19,310 nucleotides of DNA from Holdemanella sp. (GTDB taxonomy: Bacteria; Bacillota_I; Bacilli_A; Erysipelotrichales; Erysipelotrichaceae): contig JABUSD010000403.1 of NCBI GenBank assembly GCA_021442845.1, positions 1-19,310 on the forward strand, read 5' to 3'. Below, in pieces: positions 1-6,625 of the stretch. A model generated the notes under the pieces. It was not told the origin of the DNA. It did no database searches and worked only from the letters and a program-made list of their open reading frames with translations. Within the stretch, counting starts at the first letter, position 1. Each line of letters opens with the position of its first letter. The position numbers and the translations under genes were made by a program.

Positions 1-47
1 TAAAAGCCGACCGTCTGGGCGATTCGAAGTGAGTCGTCCTTTTTTTT
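1..47 (+). promoter_or_regulatory. ZTP (pfl) riboswitch, 3' part only, with overlapping terminator
   Basis: The window opens inside a leader RNA. The string CCGTCTGGGC at 11-20 matches the conserved 3' core of ZTP riboswitches (pfl motif), which commonly precede fhs and purine genes. The 5' aptamer half lies outside the window. Its GGGC also begins a terminator hairpin: 17-25 pairs with 31-39 (9 bp with two G-U pairs, loop GAAGT), followed by eight T at 40-47. Aptamer and terminator therefore compete for the same bases, as expected of a ZTP 'on' switch. When 10-formyl-tetrahydrofolate is short, ZMP/ZTP accumulates, the terminator is disrupted and fhs is transcribed. The terminator is seen directly; the class call rests on the core motif and the downstream gene. 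Confidence 0.75.
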
Positions 48-83
48 CAAAAGGATGCTTAAAAATCAGAAAAGGAGAAAAAT

Positions 84-1754
84 ATGCCAAAAAGTGATTT
101 AGAGATTGCACAAGAATGCGTCATGGAACCTGTTGTCAAGGTTGCGGCAAAAGTGGGGATTCCAGAAGAAGATTTAGAATTGTACGGAAGATATAAAGCA
201 AAATTATCGTTTGATTATATTAACCGTTTAGAAAAGAATCCAGTAGGAAAATTGATTCTTGTTACAGCGATTAACCCAACAAAGGCTGGAGAAGGAAAAT
301 CAACAACTACAATCGGATTAGGAGATGCGTTAAATAAGATTGGTAAAAGCACAATGATGGCTTTACGTGAACCTAGCTTAGGACCTGTATTTGGTTTAAA
401 AGGTGGAGCAACTGGTGGTGGATATGCACAGGTCGTTCCAATGGAAGATATCAACTTACACTTTACAGGAGATATGCATGCCATCACAACTGCAAACAAC
501 TTATTAAGTGCTGTATTGGATAACCATCTACACCAGGGAAATGAATTAAACATTGACCCAACTCGTATTACATTCAAACGTTGTCTAGATATGAACGACC
601 GTACATTACGTGATGTAAATATCGGTCAGGGACCTAAGGCAAATGGTGTTGAACGTAATGATGGATTCAATATTACAGTTGCCAGTGAAGTTATGGCTTC
701 TTTATGCTTGGCAAATGATTTGATGGATTTAAAGAAGCGTTTCGGACAGATGTTAGTTGCATATACATTCGATGGTAAACCAGTATACGCAAGAGATTTA
801 AAATGTGAAGGTGCATTGGCAATGGTTATGAAGGATGCAATCCTTCCAAACGTTGTACAGACATTAGAACACAACCCAGTATTAATTCACGGTGGACCAT
901 TCGCAAACATTGCTCATGGATGTAACTCTGTTATTGCGACAAAAGCTTGTTTGCGTATTGCTGATTATACCGTAACAGAAGCAGGATTTGGTGCTGACTT
1001 AGGTGCTGAAAAATTCTTGAATATCAAGTGCCGTTATGCAGGATTAAAACCAAACTGCGTTGTAATTGTCGCAACAATTCGTGCCTTGAAACAACACGGT
1101 GGTGTTGCCTTTGAAGACTTAAAGGAAGAAAATGTACAGGCATTGTTAGATGGATGCGGAAACCTTGCAAAACACATCGATACAGTACAGCAGTTCGGTC
1201 TTCCATATGTTATCGCAATCAACGAATTCATTACAGATACACCTGCTGAAGTAAAAGCTTTACAGGATTGGTGTGCTGAAAATAATCACCCAATGTCATT
1301 ATCACAAGTATGGGCAAAAGGTGGAGAAGGAGCTATTGACTTAGCAAATAAAGTTGTTGAAATGTGCGACAAAGAAAATAACTTTGCACCTTTATATGAA
1401 TTAGACCAGCCAATCGAGAAAAAGATTGAAATTGTAGCTCAAAAGGTGTATGGTGCTGATGGAGTCGATTTCACAGATGAAGCAAAAGCACAGTTAGAAA
1501 TCTTCAAGGAAATGGGTTGGGATAACCTACCTGTATGTATGGCTAAGACACAGATGTCATTAACAGATGATGTTAAGATCATGGGTAGACCAACTGGATT
1601 CAGAATTACAGTTCGTGAATTAAGACCAAGCTTAGGAGCTGGATTTATCGTTGCTCTTACTGGTAAAGTATTAACAATGCCAGGTCTTCCAAAGATTCCT
1701 AGTGCATTAAATATGGATATTGACGAAAACGGAGTCATTACAGGATTATTCTAA
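84..1754 (+). CDS. fhs: Formate--tetrahydrofolate ligase
   Basis: This cytosolic enzyme makes 10-formyl-tetrahydrofolate from formate, ATP and tetrahydrofolate, feeding purine synthesis, initiator tRNA formylation and the one-carbon pool. The 556-aa product has the full family length. The P-loop is TKAGEGKST at residues 66-74 after the strand LILVTAINP. The glycine-rich [14 protein letters not shown] and the segments [13 protein letters not shown] and PSLGAGF are characteristic of the family. The ATG follows AAAGGAG at 71-77 with 6 nt spacing, just after the riboswitch terminator. It appears monocistronic, with a terminator one base past the stop. Regulation is probably by the ZTP riboswitch upstream. 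Identity is essentially certain. Confidence 0.98.
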   Translation: MPKSDLEIAQECVMEPVVKVAAKVGIPEEDLELYGRYKAKLSFDYINRLEKNPVGKLILVTAINPTKAGEGKSTTTIGLGDALNKIGKSTMMALREPSLGPVFGLKGGATGGGYAQVVPMEDINLHFTGDMHAITTANNLLSAVLDNHLHQGNELNIDPTRITFKRCLDMNDRTLRDVNIGQGPKANGVERNDGFNITVASEVMASLCLANDLMDLKKRFGQMLVAYTFDGKPVYARDLKCEGALAMVMKDAILPNVVQTLEHNPVLIHGGPFANIAHGCNSVIATKACLRIADYTVTEAGFGADLGAEKFLNIKCRYAGLKPNCVVIVATIRALKQHGGVAFEDLKEENVQALLDGCGNLAKHIDTVQQFGLPYVIAINEFITDTPAEVKALQDWCAENNHPMSLSQVWAKGGEGAIDLANKVVEMCDKENNFAPLYELDQPIEKKIEIVAQKVYGADGVDFTDEAKAQLEIFKEMGWDNLPVCMAKTQMSLTDDVKIMGRPTGFRITVRELRPSLGAGFIVALTGKVLTMPGLPKIPSALNMDIDENGVITGLF

Positions 1755-1755
1755 A

Positions 1756-1775
1756 AAAAAGCCGAAAGGCTTTTT
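1756..1775 (+). terminator. Intrinsic terminator of fhs
   Basis: AAAAAGCC and GGCTTTTT pair around a GAAA tetraloop, ending in five T, immediately after the fhs stop codon. Confidence 0.9.
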
Positions 1776-1778
1776 CCT

Positions 1779-1862
1779 GCGGACGTGGTGGAATGGCAGA
1801 CACGCTGTCTTCAGGCGGCAGTGACGCAAGTCGTGAGGGTTCAAATCCCTTCGTCCGCACCA
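1779..1862 (+). tRNA. tRNA-Leu (anticodon CAG)
   Basis: A class II tRNA with a long variable arm. The acceptor stem GCGGACG (1779-1785) pairs with CGTCCGC (1852-1858), followed by discriminator A and an encoded CCA. The anticodon stem CTGTC/GGCAG encloses the loop TTCAGGC with CAG at 1812-1814, which reads the leucine codon CUG. The T-loop is TTCAAAT. The variable arm is a GAC/GTC stem with a GCAA loop, and the D-arm has the usual leucine form. All arms pair, so the gene looks intact. It starts only 3 nt after the fhs terminator T-run and has its own terminator downstream. Confidence 0.97.
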
Positions 1863-1873
1863 TAAATAAAGTC

Positions 1874-1898
1874 AGACGGACCATAAGGTTCGTCTTTT
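1874..1898 (+). terminator. Terminator of the tRNA-Leu gene
   Basis: AGACGGACC pairs with GGTTCGTCT (9 bp, one G-U pair) around an ATAA loop, followed by TTTT. Confidence 0.8.
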
Positions 1899-1923
1899 AA
1901 AATTCATATAGAAAGGATAGGCA

Positions 1924-2904
1924 ATGGCAAAGACAAGAGATGCATTTTTTGATAACTATAGATCGTTTCTGATATTTTGTGTAGTGATTGCACACTTTTT
2001 AAATCACTTCAAACCAGATTTTCAGATTGCATGTATTGCTCGTATATTCATCTATTTCTTTCATGTCCCTGCTTTTGTGTTTATATCTGGATATTTTGCC
2101 CGTAAGAAAGAGGTAAAGGTATTGATTAAACAGCTGGTATTTCCATATGTCTTGTTTATGTTCATTTATTTAGTGATGTATAAGCTTATTGGGCATGAAG
2201 TTGGTTTTAGTCTATTCTATCCTTATTTTACATTATGGTATATCATTGCCTTGTTTTTCTGGAGGGTAGCTTTTAATCTGTTTGGAAATGTGAAATATCT
2301 ACTACCGATATCAATTGTAATCGCATTGCTGGTTGGATTCTTACCAGATCAATATGATTTCTTTAGTATCTATCGTATTGTATCGTTCTTTCCTTTCTTT
2401 ATATTGGGAAATAAATTCAATAAAGATGTTTTCATGGAACTGAAAAAAAATAAATCGATTCAAATCATATCTATAATAATTCTAATGATAATATTTATGC
2501 TTGTCACAAAATATTATAAAAGAATTGATTTAGAGATATTAAATCATCAGGATAATTATGAAAATTTAGGATTGGGAAATATTGGAGCGATTCACAAGTT
2601 TGTTCTTCTTGGTATATCTGCAGGTATGATTTACTTATTTGGCTTCCTAATTCCAACAAAAGAGAATATATTTACTTTTGTTGGAAAAAATACAATGAGT
2701 GTATATCTACTTCATGGATTAATTTATAAATTCCTATCGCTTGGAACAGATTGGCTGGATGTTGTAGACAGTCCACTTGGACTGATTTTATATATCATTG
2801 GAATTATGGGGCTGGTTTGCATTCTGGCAAAAATTCCATTAACAAAATATATGGATAAACTATATGATTTTTTAATAAAGCCTATACATAAAATTAGGCC
2901 CTAA
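1924..2904 (+). CDS. Membrane O-acyltransferase (acyltransferase 3 family)
   Basis: A 326-aa polytopic membrane protein with about nine to ten hydrophobic segments. The N-terminus carries the signature of acyltransferase-3 proteins close to the fucose 4-O-acetyltransferase/NolL group: FFDNYRSFLIFCVVIAHF at residues 8-25, with the likely catalytic His24. Relatives move acetyl or other acyl groups from the cytoplasmic side onto sugars of exopolysaccharide, peptidoglycan or teichoic acid. The actual substrate cannot be read from the sequence, and no partner glycan genes are adjacent. The start ATG has AAAGGA at 1912-1917, 6 nt upstream. It follows tRNA-Leu and its terminator, so it probably has its own promoter. 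Its last codons overlap the 3' hairpin of the convergent RNA element at 2890-3115. Confidence 0.85.
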   Translation: MAKTRDAFFDNYRSFLIFCVVIAHFLNHFKPDFQIACIARIFIYFFHVPAFVFISGYFARKKEVKVLIKQLVFPYVLFMFIYLVMYKLIGHEVGFSLFYPYFTLWYIIALFFWRVAFNLFGNVKYLLPISIVIALLVGFLPDQYDFFSIYRIVSFFPFFILGNKFNKDVFMELKKNKSIQIISIIILMIIFMLVTKYYKRIDLEILNHQDNYENLGLGNIGAIHKFVLLGISAGMIYLFGFLIPTKENIFTFVGKNTMSVYLLHGLIYKFLSLGTDWLDVVDSPLGLILYIIGIMGLVCILAKIPLTKYMDKLYDFLIKPIHKIRP

Positions 2905-2932
2905 CATATATCTTTCTTAAATGTCAGGACCT
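2890..2932 (-). terminator. Terminator of RNA element copy A
   Basis: On the minus strand AGGTCCTGACAT pairs with ATGTTAGGGCCT over 12 bp with two G-U pairs, then AATTTTA. On the plus strand these wobbles become A-C mismatches, so the hairpin is strand-specific. It overlaps the last codons of the convergent acyltransferase gene. The T-run is short, so termination strength is uncertain. Confidence 0.65.
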
Positions 2933-3031
2933 ATTATAAAATGAATCTGTTAATTGTTAAATCTTTCATGTCTGATGATATTTCTCCTTTCTGATTTTCT
3001 CTATCATTAAATACTTTATTATGGTTTTCCT

Positions 3032-3063
3032 CTATCTATTACAAGTATTTAAATAATAGATAG
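3032..3063. repeat. Inverted repeat, 10-bp arms, in element A
   Basis: CTATCTATTA and TAATAGATAG are perfect inverted arms separated by 12 nt. The identical arms with the same spacer length recur at 4341-4372, where the spacer differs at two positions. It could be an RNA hairpin or a dimeric protein-binding site inside the transcribed region. Confidence 0.85.
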
Positions 3064-3121
3064 GAACTTAACGTTTCATTGGTCTGTACCTATGTGTTAT
3101 TCCTTTCTTCTTTGTACTTTC

Positions 3122-3149
3122 AGTATATATCATATAGATTGTTTGTAAA
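3122..3149 (-). promoter_or_regulatory. Promoter of RNA element copy A
   Basis: Minus-strand TTTACA (3149-3144) and TATACT (3127-3122) are 16 nt apart. The same two hexamers at the same spacing stand before copy B, although the spacer has diverged. This supports a sigma-A-type promoter with transcription starting near 3115. Confidence 0.65.
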
Positions 3150-3172
3150 TATGGATGGAAAACATGGCATAT

Positions 3173-3201
3173 AAAAAGGAAAAGTCGGTAATGCCGACTT
3201 T
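3173..3201 (-). terminator. Terminator of the small membrane-protein gene pair
   Basis: On the minus strand AAAGTCGG and CCGACTTT pair around a 5-nt loop (3181-3201), followed by TTCCTTTTT, two bases after the stop of the gene at 3204-3662. It separates that gene pair from RNA element copy A. Confidence 0.85.
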
Positions 3202-3203
3202 CA

Positions 3204-3662
3204 TTATTTCATAACTTGCTGAATTCTTTGCGCCTTTGTTCTGGAAACTTTAAATTCTGTACCATCTCTAAGTATAATGATGGCGTTTCTTGAAGATGTA
3301 TCGATATTCTTAACTCTTTTGAAACTGATAAAACCTTCCTGTAGGAAAAATCCCTTTGATGTATAAAACAGTCGGGAAGAACGATTTTCATTGTTGACCA
3401 TAGTTAAGATCATAACGATGACAATAGCTAATAGGAATGCGGTCTTTAACAGTTCACCACCCAAAAAGAAACAGATGATAATCATAATGGCACATGCACC
3501 AATAAGGATGGCAAAGAAGGCGATTTCACCAGCCGTGCGAGGCATCTTCTTAACATTTCCGCCTGTTCTTTTTATCATGTCCTGGAATTTCTTTTCTTCA
3601 GAAAATGTATAGATGGCAAATACGACACAGAGTCCTACGACCATTATTGGAAATATACTCAT
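3204..3662 (-). CDS. Small membrane protein of unknown function, paralogue 1
   Basis: A 152-aa protein. It has one N-terminal membrane segment (about residues 3-20), a short charged stretch, two further membrane segments (about 48-68 and 70-90), and a soluble C-terminal domain of about 60 residues. The C-terminal part (NENRSSRLFYTSKGFFLQEG, then ISFKRV) resembles small bacterial PH-like or DUF5673-like domains by its strand pattern, but I do not recognise it firmly. The closest visible relative is the neighbour at 3681-4142. The conserved C-terminus suggests that is the functional part. AAGGAGAAGGA lies 4 nt before the ATG. The gene follows its paralogue by 18 nt, so they form a two-gene operon. 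No function is claimed. Confidence 0.8.
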   Translation of the reverse strand: MSIFPIMVVGLCVVFAIYTFSEEKKFQDMIKRTGGNVKKMPRTAGEIAFFAILIGACAIMIIICFFLGGELLKTAFLLAIVIVMILTMVNNENRSSRLFYTSKGFFLQEGFISFKRVKNIDTSSRNAIIILRDGTEFKVSRTKAQRIQQVMK

Positions 3663-3680
3663 ATAATCCTTCTCCTTCTA

Positions 3681-4142
3681 TTATTTACGAACGTTTGATA
3701 TTGCTTCTGCTTTTTTACGAGATACTTTGATTTCGTTTCCATCTTTTAAGATGATTAATGCACTACTTTTTTTATTGAAATCAATGCGGCTGATTTTCTT
3801 GAAACTGATAAAACCTTCCTGTAAAAAGAATCCTTTGTTTGTGTAATATAAACGCGAAGAGCGGTTTTCATTGATTAGCATAGAGATGCATAGGGTAATC
3901 ACAACTAGAAATAAAACGGCTGTATCCATATACTTCTTCCCACCATAGAAACAGATTGCGGAAATCACAGCACTTACCGCAATACCGATTCCATAGAGTA
4001 AGGTTTCTTTTTTGGCTCTCTTGATGCAGCGGACTGTAGCTCCCTGGCTTTTTATATCTTTCTGGAATTTGTATTCTTCATAAAGGGTATATCCTGTAAA
4101 TACGATACAGAATACGATGATGATACTGTTAATTGTACTCAT
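3681..4142 (-). CDS. Small membrane protein of unknown function, paralogue 2
   Basis: A 153-aa protein with the same plan as its downstream neighbour: one N-terminal membrane segment with a following EEYKFQ stretch, two central membrane segments (about 50-88), and a basic C-terminal domain. NENRSSRLYYTNKGFFLQEG and ISFKK are nearly identical between the two, while the membrane segments have diverged. This indicates an old tandem duplication with selection on the C-terminal domain. The start ATG has AGAGG at 4150-4154 with 7 nt spacing. A likely promoter lies at 4172-4180, downstream of the terminator of RNA element copy B, so the operon need not depend on that RNA. Function is unknown. Confidence 0.8.
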   Translation of the reverse strand: MSTINSIIIVFCIVFTGYTLYEEYKFQKDIKSQGATVRCIKRAKKETLLYGIGIAVSAVISAICFYGGKKYMDTAVLFLVVITLCISMLINENRSSRLYYTNKGFFLQEGFISFKKISRIDFNKKSSALIILKDGNEIKVSRKKAEAISNVRK

Positions 4143-4171
4143 ACAATAACCTCTTTTCTAAAACTAAAGAT

Positions 4172-4180
4172 ATTCTATCA
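4172..4180 (-). promoter_or_regulatory. Extended -10 promoter of the membrane-protein pair
   Basis: Minus-strand TGATAGAAT is an extended -10 element (TGn plus TAGAAT) about 30 nt before the start codon. A weak -35 (TTGGTC) lies 17 nt upstream. The same nonamer occurs before pepD. Predicted by eye only. Confidence 0.45.
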
Positions 4181-4187
4181 CACAAAG

Positions 4188-4247
4188 AAAAAAAGACCAA
4201 TTTAAAAGGTCCCAACAATTCATTTTCAATATGTTGAGACCTTTTAA
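4188..4247 (-). terminator. Terminator of RNA element copy B
   Basis: On the minus strand AAAAGGTCTCAACA pairs with TGTTGGGACCTTTT (14 bp, one G-U pair that would be an A-C mismatch on the plus strand). A T7 run lies at 4194-4188, a little downstream of the hairpin. Confidence 0.75.
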
Positions 4248-4340
4248 GAGATAAATTTGTTTTGATTTCCTATGTTGTTCACTTTCTGGCTTACTCCTTT
4301 CTTTTGGGTTATCTATCTTTAATACCTTGTACTTGCTCTA

Positions 4341-4372
4341 CTATCTATTACAGGTATTTCAATAATAGATAG
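4341..4372. repeat. Inverted repeat, 10-bp arms, in element B
   Basis: CTATCTATTA and TAATAGATAG with a 12-nt spacer. The arms are identical to those at 3032-3063. Confidence 0.85.
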
Positions 4373-4433
4373 GAAATTAACTTCTCATCGGTTTATACCT
4401 TTATATGTTTATTCCTTTCTTCTTTGTAATTAC

Positions 4434-4461
4434 AGTATATATCAAAAATAATGTATGTAAA
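4434..4461 (-). promoter_or_regulatory. Promoter of RNA element copy B
   Basis: Minus-strand TTTACA (4461-4456), 16 nt spacer, TATACT (4439-4434). Hexamers and spacing match copy A. Predicted start is near 4427. Confidence 0.65.
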
Positions 4462-4481
4462 TAGGGGGTGGAATTATTGGT

Positions 4482-4523
4482 AATACTTTTGGAAAAATTG
4501 GGAAATACAGAAAAATACTTTTG
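4482..4523 (+). repeat. Direct repeat upstream of pepD
   Basis: AATACTTTTG occurs at 4482-4491 and again at 4514-4523, 32 bp apart, about three helical turns. Both lie just upstream of the predicted pepD -10 element, so they may bind a regulator. Nothing else identifies them. Confidence 0.4.
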
Positions 4524-4544
4524 AAAGGATAAAAAATAAAGATG

Positions 4545-4553
4545 TGATAGAAT
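4545..4553 (+). promoter_or_regulatory. Extended -10 promoter of pepD
   Basis: TGATAGAAT is an extended -10 element with no -35 at normal spacing (TTGAAA at 4521 is 21 nt away). It would start transcription near 4560, leaving a leader of about 14 nt that contains the GGAGG of pepD. Confidence 0.45.
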
Positions 4554-4573
4554 GGGTGTGTGGAGGAAAATAT

Positions 4574-5995
4574 ATGTTAAATACAGATACATTAATTAAT
4601 TACTATTTTAAACAGATATCCAATATTCCAAGAGGATCTTTTAATGAAAAGGGAATATCCGATTATCTAGTGCAGTTTGCCAAGGAAAAGAAACTTAAAT
4701 ATATCCAGGATAAATTGAACAATGTGATCATCTTTAAGGATGCATCAGCCGGATATGAAAATCATGCGCCGTTGATGCTGCAGGGGCATATGGATATGGT
4801 AGCGGAAAAGGAACTGGATAGTAGTCATGATTTTACATGTGATCCATTGGAGCTCATTGTCGAAGGAAACGTTCTGCATGCCAATAGGACAACATTAGGG
4901 GCTGATGATGGCTGTGGATTATGTTATATGCTGGCAATCCTTGCCGATGATACATTAAAACATCCACCTTTGGAATGTGTCTTTACAGTACAGGAAGAAG
5001 TGGGATTGTTTGGCGCTTTTGGCTTAGATATGACAGTTATAAAATCAAAGCGTATGATTGGATTGGATTCAGGGAATGAAGGAACAACATGTACTACATC
5101 CTCTGGAGGAAACGATACAATTCTTACAAAGGAAATCCATCGCGAAGCCAGAGATGGGAAAGCGTATCTTGTTCGTGTAGATGGACTTCTAGGTGGGCAT
5201 TCCGGTGGATGCATTGCGATGGGAAGAGGAAATGCGAATATTCTATTAGCCCGTATACTTTATGAATGTTTGCTAGAAGGAATTGATTTGCAAGTGATTT
5301 CAATCAATGGAGGATTAAAAGATAATGCAATCTGTCGTTCAAGTGAAGCAAAAATTATCTGTTCATCCAATCTGTTGATTTCCACAATTCAAAGAATGGA
5401 AAAAGAAATCAAGGAAGAACTCTATGAAAGCGATCGAGATGTCTTTGTGGAAATGAAAGAAATCGAAAAAGAGGCATGTATGACAAAAAAAGATACAGAG
5501 GATATACTATCTTTGTTGTATAGTGTGCCAAATGGATGTTTAGAAATGTCACAATCCATTCCTGATTTACCAGTTCTATCTTTAAATCTTGGTATCTTAA
5601 AGACATTGGAAGATAAAGTAATACTGCATTTTTCTATCCGTTCTCCATTATCTTCCAGAAGAAATACATTATCCAATAAATTAATATGTATTGGAAAGGC
5701 ATATGGAGCAACAGGTGTTTGTGAAAGTGATTATCCAGGATGGAATTATGATCCGGATTCTAAAATGCGAAATCTTTTAAAAACATATTTTAAAGAAACA
5801 ACGGGAAAAGATCTAATTGAAATGGCTACACATGGCGGATTGGAAACAGGAATCTTTAAAGGAAAGATTAAGGAATTGGATATTGTCACATTAGGACCAG
5901 ATATGGATGATATTCATACACCACAGGAAAGATTGTATCTGGATTCCTATGAAAGAGTATATAAACAGTTAATTGGATTTATTGAAACATTATAA
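4574..5995 (+). CDS. pepD: Aminoacyl-histidine dipeptidase (peptidase family M20C)
   Basis: A cytosolic di-zinc peptidase that splits dipeptides such as Xaa-His; the product is 473 aa. Metal and catalytic residues are visible in order: QGHMDM (His72, Asp74 as catalytic-site residue), GADDGCG (Asp111, bridging), VQEEVG (Glu141 general base, Glu142 ligand), GLDSGNEG (Asp165), the dimerisation-domain segment GGHSGG, and HGGLETG and DIHTPQERL near the C-terminus. I chose ATG 4574 because GGAGG (4562-4566) lies 7 nt upstream. An in-frame ATG at 4544 sits inside the predicted promoter and has no ribosome binding site. With the M32 carboxypeptidase and amino-acid symporter nearby, it fits peptide and amino-acid use. 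Confidence 0.95.
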   Translation: MLNTDTLINYYFKQISNIPRGSFNEKGISDYLVQFAKEKKLKYIQDKLNNVIIFKDASAGYENHAPLMLQGHMDMVAEKELDSSHDFTCDPLELIVEGNVLHANRTTLGADDGCGLCYMLAILADDTLKHPPLECVFTVQEEVGLFGAFGLDMTVIKSKRMIGLDSGNEGTTCTTSSGGNDTILTKEIHREARDGKAYLVRVDGLLGGHSGGCIAMGRGNANILLARILYECLLEGIDLQVISINGGLKDNAICRSSEAKIICSSNLLISTIQRMEKEIKEELYESDRDVFVEMKEIEKEACMTKKDTEDILSLLYSVPNGCLEMSQSIPDLPVLSLNLGILKTLEDKVILHFSIRSPLSSRRNTLSNKLICIGKAYGATGVCESDYPGWNYDPDSKMRNLLKTYFKETTGKDLIEMATHGGLETGIFKGKIKELDIVTLGPDMDDIHTPQERLYLDSYERVYKQLIGFIETL

Positions 5996-6063
5996 TGAGC
6001 ATATCGATAGATTAAATAAGAACTATCCATTATTATATAACTATAAAAAAAGGAGGACATATC

Positions 6064-6375
6064 ATGGAAGTTATCAACAAAGAAAGATTTAATGAACTAA
6101 TGAGCCAGGATGTACCAGTACTAGTTGACTTTTTCGCAACATGGTGTGGTCCATGTAAAATGTTAGCACCTGTTTTAGAAGCTGCACAGGAAGCATTGGA
6201 AGGTAAAATTAAAATTGTTAAGGTAGATGTAGACCAGTCTATGGATTTAGCTAGTGAATATGGTATTATGGCAGTTCCTACAATGATTCTATTTAAAAAT
6301 GGAAAGCAGGTAAACGCATTTTCTGGATATATGCCTGAAGCACAATTGATAGATGTGCTACAAAGAAGTTTATAA
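6064..6375 (+). CDS. trxA: Thioredoxin
   Basis: A 103-aa cytosolic disulfide reductase of normal length. The redox motif WCGPC occupies residues 27-31 (Cys28, Cys31). VDFFATWCGPC and the cis-proline segment AVPT (Pro72) mark the thioredoxin fold, and Asp22 is the buried aspartate. It passes electrons from thioredoxin reductase to enzymes such as ribonucleotide reductase and peroxidases; the reductase gene is not in the window. AAAAGGAGG stands 8 nt before the ATG. It is probably transcribed alone: 68 nt separate it from pepD, and a strong terminator follows. Confidence 0.96.
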   Translation: MEVINKERFNELMSQDVPVLVDFFATWCGPCKMLAPVLEAAQEALEGKIKIVKVDVDQSMDLASEYGIMAVPTMILFKNGKQVNAFSGYMPEAQLIDVLQRSL

Positions 6376-6400
6376 AAAAGCCAATAATATGGCTTTTTTT
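6374..6400 (+). terminator. Intrinsic terminator of trxA
   Basis: AAAAAAGCCA pairs with TGGCTTTTTT around a 6-nt loop, ending in seven T. The left arm begins within the trxA stop codon. Confidence 0.9.
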
Positions 6401-6454
6401 GTTGACTTTTCTTGTTTGTTCATGATATAAATACATTTGTGTTTAGAATAAATA

Positions 6455-6604
6455 CTTTTTCAGGAAACATACGAAAGTAGACCGAAGGAAGAAAACTCTC
6501 AGGTAAAAAGACTGAAAAAGCATAACACTCTGGAGACATTCAGCTTTGCTGAAGGCCGAAGGTGCAAGGTGGAAACACTGAATCTCTCAGGCAAAAGGAC
6601 AGAG
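6455..6604 (+). promoter_or_regulatory. Tandem glycine riboswitch
   Basis: Two glycine aptamers lie head to tail. Aptamer 1 is closed by a perfect 9-bp stem, CTTTTTCAG (6455-6463) with CTGAAAAAG (6512-6520), and contains ACCGAAGG and CTCTCAGGTAAAAAGACT. Aptamer 2 is closed by CTCTG (6528-6532) with CAGAG (6600-6604) and contains GGCCGAAGGTGCAA and CTCTCAGGCAAAAGGACAGAG minus its last base. These are the conserved cores of the class. A short linker joins them, as is usual for the cooperative tandem form. It precedes a glycine/alanine symporter and a terminator at 6626-6649. For transporters, glycine would be expected to turn expression off; that direction is inferred. Confidence 0.92.
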
Positions 6605-6625
6605 GACATTTATTTTTCTTTGTCT

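Larger units (their letters stand above)
2890..3115 (-). ncRNA. Putative small RNA, copy A of a duplicated element
   Basis: A non-coding minus-strand transcription unit of about 225 nt, strikingly similar to the element at 4188-4427. In order on the minus strand it has: a promoter (3122-3149); ACAAAGAAGAAAGGAATAA just after the start; an inverted repeat CTATCTATTA-12 nt-TAATAGATAG (3032-3063); a second purine motif AGAAAGGAG near 2983-2992; and a terminator hairpin (2896-2907/2921-2932). No gene on the minus strand follows it, because the acyltransferase is convergent. It therefore cannot be an ordinary 5' leader here and is best read as a stand-alone RNA. It matches no RNA family I know. It could instead encode very short peptides or be a leader orphaned by gene loss. 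Element and duplication are seen; transcription is inferred. Confidence 0.6.
4188..4427 (-). ncRNA. Putative small RNA, copy B of a duplicated element
   Basis: The second copy of the element at 2890-3115, about 240 nt, in the same orientation and same order of parts: promoter (4434-4461), ACAAAGAAGAAAGGAATAA, the identical inverted repeat arms (4341-4350/4363-4372), AGAAAGGAG near 4294-4303, and a terminator hairpin (4204-4217/4232-4245) with a T-run at 4188-4194. It lies upstream of the membrane-protein operon in the same direction, so it could be a terminated 5' leader. However, that operon has its own likely promoter beyond the terminator, and copy A stands alone, so an independent small RNA is favoured. 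No long reading frame is conserved between the copies. Function is unknown. Confidence 0.6.

Noticed and set aside
215..577. 120-codon open frame antisense to fhs
   Set aside because: Shadow of a certain gene; no ribosome binding site and no recognisable protein.
1779..1862. tRNA-Leu as an integration (att) site
   Set aside because: No second copy of the tRNA 3' end and no integrase seen in the window.
4188..4427. Copy B as a riboswitch leader of the membrane-protein operon
   Set aside because: Copy A has the same structure with no gene behind it, and the operon has its own likely promoter after the terminator. Kept only as an alternative.
2890..4461. RNA elements as miniature transposons
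   Set aside because: No terminal inverted repeats or target-site duplications at the ends; promoter and terminator conservation fits an RNA gene better, though it is not excluded.
4401..4592. 63-codon minus-strand frame across the RNA copy B promoter and the pepD start
   Set aside because: No ribosome binding site, AT-rich low-complexity product, and it spans two predicted promoters.
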